This document shows positions 59,223-64,000 of a stretch of 64,000 bases of DNA, piece after piece. Below the pieces are notes generated by a model that was not told the origin of the DNA, did no database searches, and saw only the letters and a program-made list of their open reading frames with translations. Each line of letters opens with the position of its first letter. Within the stretch, counting starts at the first letter, position 1. This DNA comes from Olsenella timonensis (GTDB taxonomy: Bacteria > Actinomycetota > Coriobacteriia > Coriobacteriales > Atopobiaceae): NCBI RefSeq assembly GCF_900119915.1, contig NZ_LT635455.1, forward strand, positions 558,001 to 622,000. Direction: 5' to 3'. The position numbers were made by a program, and so were the translations under genes.

Positions 59223-60002
59223 ATGGCACCCGCTCACACCAGACCCGTTTTGTCCTGCCAGGACGTCGAGAAGATCTACGGAAGCCGCGACAACGTCACC
59301 CGCGCGCTCGACGGCGTCTCCTTCGACGTCGCCGCGGGGGAGTACCTCGCCGTCATGGGTCCGTCCGGCTCGGGCAAGACCACGATGCTCAACTGCGTCT
59401 CCACGATCGACCGTCCCACGTCCGGCCACATCTACGTGGACGGTCAGGACATCACCGCCCTGCGCGCGGGGCAGCTCTCCAAGTTCCGCCGCGAGCGCCT
59501 GGGCTTTGTCTTCCAGGACTCCAACCTGCTCGACACCCTCACCGCGCGCGAGAACATAGCCCTCGCGCTCACGATCAACCACGTGCCGGCCAAGGAGGTC
59601 GTCGCGCGCGTCACCGGCGTCGCGCAGCGGCTCGGCGTCTCCGAGGTGCTCGACAAGTTCCCGCACGAGATGTCCGGCGGCCAGAAGCAGCGCGTGGCGG
59701 CGGCCCGTGCGATCGTCACCGACCCGTCCCTCGTGCTGGCCGACGAGCCCACCGGCGCGCTCGACTCGCGCAACTCGCGCCTCCTGCTGGAGAGCCTCGA
59801 GGACCTGAACAACGCCGGGGCGACCATCATCATGGTCACGCACGACTCCTTCGCCGCGAGCTACGCCCGTCGCGCGCTCTTCCTCAAGGACGGCCGCGTC
59901 TGGAACGAGCTCGTCCGCGGGTCCAAGACGCGCAAGCAGTTCTTCAACGAGATCATGGACGTCGTGTCCTTCCTGGGAGGGGAGGGCGCAGATGTACGCT
60001 AA
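59223..60002 (+). CDS. BceA-like ABC transporter ATPase
   Basis: A 259-residue ATPase with Walker A GPSGSGKTT, the Q-loop VFQDSNLLDTLTARENIALA typical of BceA/LolD-type proteins, signature MSGGQKQRVAAARAIV, Walker B LVLADEPTGALD and MVTHDSFAASYARRAL. It overlaps the permease gene by 11 bp. With the permease it probably frees lipid II-cycle targets from peptide antibiotics. Confidence 0.94.
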   Translation: MAPAHTRPVLSCQDVEKIYGSRDNVTRALDGVSFDVAAGEYLAVMGPSGSGKTTMLNCVSTIDRPTSGHIYVDGQDITALRAGQLSKFRRERLGFVFQDSNLLDTLTARENIALALTINHVPAKEVVARVTGVAQRLGVSEVLDKFPHEMSGGQKQRVAAARAIVTDPSLVLADEPTGALDSRNSRLLLESLEDLNNAGATIIMVTHDSFAASYARRALFLKDGRVWNELVRGSKTRKQFFNEIMDVVSFLGGEGADVR

Positions 60003-62088
60003 GATCGCGCTCGGCAACGTCCGCAAGTCCTTCCGCGACTTCTCCGTGTTCTTCCTGACGCTCGCCTTTGGCGTCTGCGTGTTCTACGCCTTCGGGTCCA
60101 TCACCGACCAGGCGGCCGTGATCCAGATGGCGGAGGACCAGCGCCGCATGGTGCAGGCGCTCGCGGACATCCTCACCGGACTCTCGGTCTTCGTAGTCGT
60201 CATCCTCGGGTTTCTCGTCGTCTATGCCAACCGGTTCCTCATCCGGCGGCGCAAGCGGGAGTTTGGCATCTACCTCACGCTGGGCATGGACATCCGGCAC
60301 GTGTCGCTCATCGTCGTCATAGAGACGCTCACGGTGGGCGTGGTCGCCCTCGGCGCGGGGCTGCTGCTGGGCGTCGCGCTCTCGCAGGTCATGATGTACG
60401 TGACGGCGGGGCTCTTCGAGGCCACGATCCAGGGCTTCGTCTTCGCGTTCTCGCCGTCGGCGTGCCTGGCGACCGTCGCGTGCTTCACGGGCATCTTCGT
60501 CGTGACGCTCGTCTTCAACGTGTCCACGGTCAGCCGCTACAGGCTGATCGACCTCATCAACGCCGACAAGGTGAGCGAGAAGGTCCGCCTGCGCAGCCTG
60601 CCGCTCTCCGTGGTGCTCTTCGTGGCGTCGCTCGCGCTCATCGGCGTGGCGTACAAGACGCTGCTGGAGCACGGCATGATGGAGGAGGGCCCGTACTTCG
60701 CCCTCGCCACGGGGCTCGTCACGGTGGGCACGCTGCTGTTCTTCTTCTCGATCTCGGGCTTTCTGCTGCGCGCGCTCCAGGCGAGCCCGCGCGCCTACCT
60801 CTCCGGCCTCAACATGTTCGTGATGCGCCAGCTCAACAGCCGCATCAACACCGCCTGGCTCTCCATCAGCCTCGTGTGCGCGATGCTCTTCCTCGCGATC
60901 TGCGGCGTGTGCACGGGCTTCTCGGTGGCCACGGGCATGAACGAGAGCCTGATCGCGGGCACGACCTACGACATGTCGCTCATGAGCTACCCCACGGGCA
61001 TGATCGGCGAGCGCGACGCCAGCGGCCCGGCGGCCGCGGACGACTACGACGCCCTCGCGCGCCTGCGCGCCGACATCCCGGAGTTTGACGAGCTCTTCCG
61101 CTCCGCCGTGCAGGTCAACCAGTACGACCTCGACGCGAGCGGCCAGCCGCTCGTGAGCACCACGGTAGAGGAGATCTTCTCCAACGCGGACTACTCGGGC
61201 AACGCCACCGTCGAGACGCTGCTCCAGGGCAACGCCGAGACGCTCGTCACGCTGGTCCCGCTCTCCGAGTACAACGCCCTGCGCGAGATGGCGGGCGAGG
61301 AGCCCGTGGAGCTCGCCGACGGCGAGTGCCTGGTCTGGAACGACATGGCGTCCCTGGACGAGTTCTGGCAGCAGGCGTGCGAGCAGACCCCGGAGGTCGA
61401 GGCCTGCGGGCAGGCCCTGCGCTTCGCCGAGGACCCCGTCGTGGGCGTCCCCTTCTCGGACTCGGGCGCCTCCGGGACGGTCTCGGGCGCGCTCATCGTG
61501 AACGACGACGTGATCCCCGAGGGGATCGGGCCGTCCGCCACGGTGGTGAACCTCATGTACAACGGCGACCGCACCGAGATGAACGAGGCGGCAACGTCCG
61601 CGATCGACGAGGCCTACGGCGACATCATGGGCCAGGGCTCCACGCTCGACGCCTGGCCGGTCTGGAACGCCGTGAGTGCCCAGACGCTTCTCGACCAGTC
61701 CTCCGGGACCACCGTCGTGGTCACCTACCTCGCCATCTACATCGGCGTGGTCCTGCTCGTGTGCTGTGCGACGGTGCTCGCCCTGCAGCAGCTCTCCGAG
61801 GCGGCGGACAACGTGGGCCGCTACCGCGTGCTCTCCGAGCTCGGCGCCGAGAGGGGCATGATCAACCGCGCCCTGCTCGCCCAGATCGGCGTGTACTTCC
61901 TGTTCCCGCTGGTGGTGGCCGTGGCGCACGCGGCGGTGGCACTCTCCGTGGTCAACGACATCGTGGCGCTGCTCACGGGGTTCCAGATCGGGACGGCGCT
62001 CGTGGGGACGGTCTGCTTCGTGGTGGCGCTCTACGGCGGCTACTTCCTCGTGACCTACCTCACCTCGCGGAGCATGCTCGCCCGGTAA
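59992..62088 (+). CDS. BceB-like ABC transporter permease
   Basis: A 698-residue permease with the FtsX-like plan of BceB: a first helix, a group of helices up to ~residue 295, a ~220-residue extracellular domain (positions ~60950-61680) and three C-terminal helices. The start MYAKIALGNVRKSFRDFSVF and RYRLIDLINADKVSE after the fourth helix are typical. The large loop is the sensor for peptide antibiotics such as bacitracin or lantibiotics. Confidence 0.93.
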   Translation: MYAKIALGNVRKSFRDFSVFFLTLAFGVCVFYAFGSITDQAAVIQMAEDQRRMVQALADILTGLSVFVVVILGFLVVYANRFLIRRRKREFGIYLTLGMDIRHVSLIVVIETLTVGVVALGAGLLLGVALSQVMMYVTAGLFEATIQGFVFAFSPSACLATVACFTGIFVVTLVFNVSTVSRYRLIDLINADKVSEKVRLRSLPLSVVLFVASLALIGVAYKTLLEHGMMEEGPYFALATGLVTVGTLLFFFSISGFLLRALQASPRAYLSGLNMFVMRQLNSRINTAWLSISLVCAMLFLAICGVCTGFSVATGMNESLIAGTTYDMSLMSYPTGMIGERDASGPAAADDYDALARLRADIPEFDELFRSAVQVNQYDLDASGQPLVSTTVEEIFSNADYSGNATVETLLQGNAETLVTLVPLSEYNALREMAGEEPVELADGECLVWNDMASLDEFWQQACEQTPEVEACGQALRFAEDPVVGVPFSDSGASGTVSGALIVNDDVIPEGIGPSATVVNLMYNGDRTEMNEAATSAIDEAYGDIMGQGSTLDAWPVWNAVSAQTLLDQSSGTTVVVTYLAIYIGVVLLVCCATVLALQQLSEAADNVGRYRVLSELGAERGMINRALLAQIGVYFLFPLVVAVAHAAVALSVVNDIVALLTGFQIGTALVGTVCFVVALYGGYFLVTYLTSRSMLAR

Positions 62089-62109
62089 CCGAATCGGCTC
62101 GCTGACGGA

Positions 62110-62144
62110 CGGTCCTTCTCGCCTACCATGGGCGAGAAGGACCG
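62110..62144 (+). terminator. Hairpin after the BceAB-like operon
   Basis: A perfect 14-bp stem (62110-62123 with 62131-62144) has a 7-base loop. The arm contains GTCCTTCTCGCC, a 12-mer that recurs in several intergenic regions of the window. No T-tract. Confidence 0.65.
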
Positions 62145-62179
62145 CGCCGCGGCGCGCACTCGGAAAAGGGAGGCCCACC

Positions 62180-62749
62180 ATGGGACTGTTCGACAGGATT
62201 CGCAGCAAGATGCTCTCCGGTGACGGCAAGGCTCTGCCGGCGTCCGCCTCGTTCGCCACTCGCTCGGACGTCGTGTACGCGCCGGTCTCGGGCATGCTCG
62301 TCAGCCTCAAGGAGGTCAAGGACGAGGTCCTGCCCGTGGCCCTGCTCGGCGACGGCTACGGCATCCTGCCCACCACCAACACCGGCGTCGTCTACGCGCC
62401 CGTCGACGGCGTGATCGGCGCCACCACGATGACCAACCACTCGATCGTCATCGCGGCCGAGGGCGGCATGGAGGTCCTGATCCACATTGGCATCGGCACC
62501 GTCAACATGGGCGGCAAGGGCTTCTCGCGCTTCGTCGAGACCGGCGACACCGTGCGTGCCGGCCAGCCGATCATGACCTTCAACGACGACTCCATCAAGC
62601 TCGCCGGCTACGAGGACGTGGTCTGCTGCACCGTCTCTAACCCGGACGAGTTTGCCCAGATCGACCACGTGGGCGACACCGGCACGCTGCTCGACGGTCG
62701 CCCGCTCGTCAAGATCGGCGACCCGCTGCTCGTGGCGCGCCGCGCGTAG
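62180..62749 (+). CDS. PTS glucose-type EIIA (Crr-like)
   Basis: A 189-residue single-domain EIIA of the glucose family. The two active-site histidines are His87 (TNHSIVIAAEGG) and the phosphorylated His102 (EVLIHIGIGTVNMGGKGF). VYAPVSGMLVSLKEVKDEV at the start is the usual entry strand. It gives phosphate to EIIB domains of glucose- or N-acetylglucosamine-type permeases and may also regulate. Monocistronic, with GGGAGGCCCACC before ATG. Confidence 0.95.
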   Translation: MGLFDRIRSKMLSGDGKALPASASFATRSDVVYAPVSGMLVSLKEVKDEVLPVALLGDGYGILPTTNTGVVYAPVDGVIGATTMTNHSIVIAAEGGMEVLIHIGIGTVNMGGKGFSRFVETGDTVRAGQPIMTFNDDSIKLAGYEDVVCCTVSNPDEFAQIDHVGDTGTLLDGRPLVKIGDPLLVARRA

Positions 62750-62825
62750 GGGCGCGGGGGTCCTTGCGCCCGGCTCGGGGACCTCGTCCTGGGCCCTCGT
62801 CCTGGGCCCCACCATCGATTAACAC

Positions 62826-62886
62826 GCAGAATCCGGGTTTCTCGTCGCACGCTCCTGTGGATATACGAGACGAAACCGGATTCTGC
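62826..62886. repeat. Long imperfect palindrome
   Basis: GCAGAATCCGG (62826-62836) and CCGGATTCTGC (62876-62886) are perfect arms, with further weaker pairing (GTTTCTCGTC with GACGAAAC) inside. It lies between convergent genes. Confidence 0.6.
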
Positions 62887-62916
62887 ATGTTGTTGCGCCA
62901 CATGACGCCCTCGCGC

Positions 62917-62952
62917 AAAAAAGGGGCCGGCACCCGTCAGAGTGCCGGCCCC
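62917..62952 (-). terminator. Intrinsic terminator of the 62980 gene
   Basis: An 11-bp perfect stem (62923-62933 with 62942-62952) is followed on the minus strand by six T. Confidence 0.9.
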
Positions 62953-62979
62953 GCCGTGTGAGCTGCGTGGGAGCCGCGG

Positions 62980-63288
62980 CTATGCGTCCTTCTCGCCCGC
63001 GAGCGAGGCGTAGAACGTGGCGTGGTCAAAGACGTCCTTGATGGTCTGGCCGTTGACGAAGGGGAGCGCGAGGAACTCGTCGACCGTGGGGACGAGCTCG
63101 GAGCAGTCGACGAAGTGGTTCTTCTCGTTGCGGCGGCTCGTGTCCTGCGCGCGCCAGGACTCATAGTTGCAATCCGTGAGGTAATAGACGCTCGATCCGA
63201 TCTTCATGTAGACGGAGTGATTGCAGTGCAGGTACTCGACCAGACCCTCGTAGTTGATGTCGAGAGCCTCGGCTGCCTTCTTTCCCAT
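62980..63288 (-). CDS. Hypothetical small protein
   Basis: A 102-residue protein starting MGKKAAEALDINYEGLVEYL. It has a helical N terminus, a beta-like centre (VYMKIGSSVYYLTDCNYESW) with two cysteines, and an acidic tail. GAAAGGGGATCGCC precedes the ATG and a clean terminator follows, so the gene is real. No family recognised. Confidence 0.7.
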   Translation of the reverse strand: MGKKAAEALDINYEGLVEYLHCNHSVYMKIGSSVYYLTDCNYESWRAQDTSRRNEKNHFVDCSELVPTVDEFLALPFVNGQTIKDVFDHATFYASLAGEKDA

Positions 63289-63392
63289 GGCGATCCCCTT
63301 TCGTCGGAGGCCAATCGGACGTTAGGAAGAGTGTAACCCGCGGCACGGACGGTTATGCAGATGTTCGCGAATTGTTAGGTGGGCGGTACGCC

Positions 63393-64000
63393 CTAGGCGC
63401 CGAGAAGAACGCGCTCCAGCTCAGCGGGTGTGTTCACGAAGGTGGTCGCCCCGGCGGCGAGAAGGTCGTCCACGCTGCGGAATCCCCAGGTGCAGCTTAT
63501 GCACGGGCAGCCCACGCTCGCCGCGGTCTGGACGTCCACCTCTGAGTCGCCTATGTAGACCATGCCGTCGCGGTCGGCGCCCATGCGCGCGAGCGCCGCC
63601 TCCACCATGTCCGGCGCCGGCTTCTTGCGGATGCCGGCGGCCTCGTTCTCCCCGAGGATCGCGTCGAAGGCGCCGGGGAACTGGCGCGCCACGAGCTCCT
63701 GCACGGCAAAGTCTCCCTTGTTGGAGACCACGGCAAGGCGCACGCCGGCGGCGCGAAGGCGTGCAAGGAGCTCGAGGATGCCGGGGTAGGGGCCGGTGTT
63801 GTCCTCGCAGTGGGCGGCGTAGTGGGCGCAGAAGTCCTCGTAGACGGCCTCCTGCTCGGCGGCGCCGGTGCCCGCGGGCACCGCGCGCTCCACGAGCTTG
63901 CGGATGCCGTTGCCCACGAAGCGGCGGACCTCCTCGAGACTGCGCGCGGGCAGGCCGTGCTCGGCGAGGACGGCGTTGGTGGAGAGGTGCAGGTCCTCGA
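63393..64000 (-). CDS. HAD-family phosphoglycolate phosphatase-like protein, 5' end outside the window
   Basis: The frame is open to base 64000. Visible are the cap region (LHLSTNAVLAEHGLPARSLE, RRFVGNGIRKLVERA), motif II VVSNKGDF, the motif III lysine in KKPAPDMVEAAL, and motif IV GDSEVDVQTAASVG. Motif I (DxDGT) must lie just beyond the window edge. LHLSTNAVLAEHG and the NG-rich cap are typical of Gph. An internal GTG at 63917 is not the true start. Confidence 0.9.
   Translation of the reverse strand, partial: EDLHLSTNAVLAEHGLPARSLEEVRRFVGNGIRKLVERAVPAGTGAAEQEAVYEDFCAHYAAHCEDNTGPYPGILELLARLRAAGVRLAVVSNKGDFAVQELVARQFPGAFDAILGENEAAGIRKKPAPDMVEAALARMGADRDGMVYIGDSEVDVQTAASVGCPCISCTWGFRSVDDLLAAGATTFVNTPAELERVLLGA

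Noticed and set aside
59953-62319. A 788-codon minus-strand open frame opposite the BceB-like gene
   Set aside because: Shadow frame with low-complexity Arg/His/Glu composition; the plus-strand permease is clearly real.
1-64000. tRNA or rRNA genes, including a tRNA as the integration target
   Set aside because: No cloverleaf or rRNA sequence was recognised; the element sits in a protein gene.

Overview
The window is very GC-rich DNA from an actinobacterium. It most resembles the Coriobacteriia (Olsenella/Atopobiaceae/Collinsella-like gut or oral anaerobes). The grounds are the base composition and codon use, several lactose/cellobiose-type and glucose-type PTS genes, an anaerobic indolepyruvate:ferredoxin oxidoreductase, selenide water dikinase, many two-component and ABC-transporter pairs, and compact divergent operons. 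The genus is an inference; no rRNA gene is present.

Chromosomal left arm (1-14.5 kb): the end of an ABC permease; a beta-glycoside utilisation locus (ROK kinase and GntR/UTRA regulator leftward; GH1 phospho-glycosidase and PTS EIIC-EIIB-EIIA rightward); small regulators and housekeeping genes (MmcQ/YjbR, HTH plus zinc ribbon, YaiI/DUF188, DUF3795, GyrI-like); then a YtrA-type GntR regulator with an ABC exporter operon.

Integrated mobile element (14544-35847, about 21.3 kb): a large serine recombinase has inserted an integrative and mobilizable element into an HTH-plus-membrane regulator gene. The two halves of that gene lie at 14433-14545 and 35848-36559 and rejoin exactly in frame. The element has an excisionase-like gene, a 1,473-residue D5/P4-type primase-helicase, a MobV relaxase with a candidate oriT, an orphan IS3-type OrfA, an SSB, two sets of related small acidic proteins (including two DUF4313-like ones), ParA with a small partner, two repeat-rich non-coding tracts that could be origins or partition sites, and a low-GC tet(W) tetracycline-resistance insert with its leader-peptide attenuator. 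No type IV secretion or coupling protein genes are present, so it probably moves with help from another element.

Chromosomal right arm (35.8-64 kb): a GNAT-nucleotidyltransferase fusion with a possible 5-codon leader; HTH-membrane regulators; a second MmcQ/YjbR paralogue; a VTT/DedA-like membrane protein; two OmpR-type two-component systems around a self-regulated-looking Fic gene; a MutF/MutE/MutG-like lantibiotic-immunity ABC transporter with a YxeA-like protein; selD; a YegP-like protein; iorB-iorA with an AMP-forming acyl-CoA ligase (aryl-pyruvate oxidation); a BceRS-BceAB-like peptide-antibiotic module; the glucose EIIA (crr-like); and a phosphoglycolate-phosphatase-like HAD gene cut by the window edge. 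Intergenic spaces here carry several long, nearly perfect palindromes.
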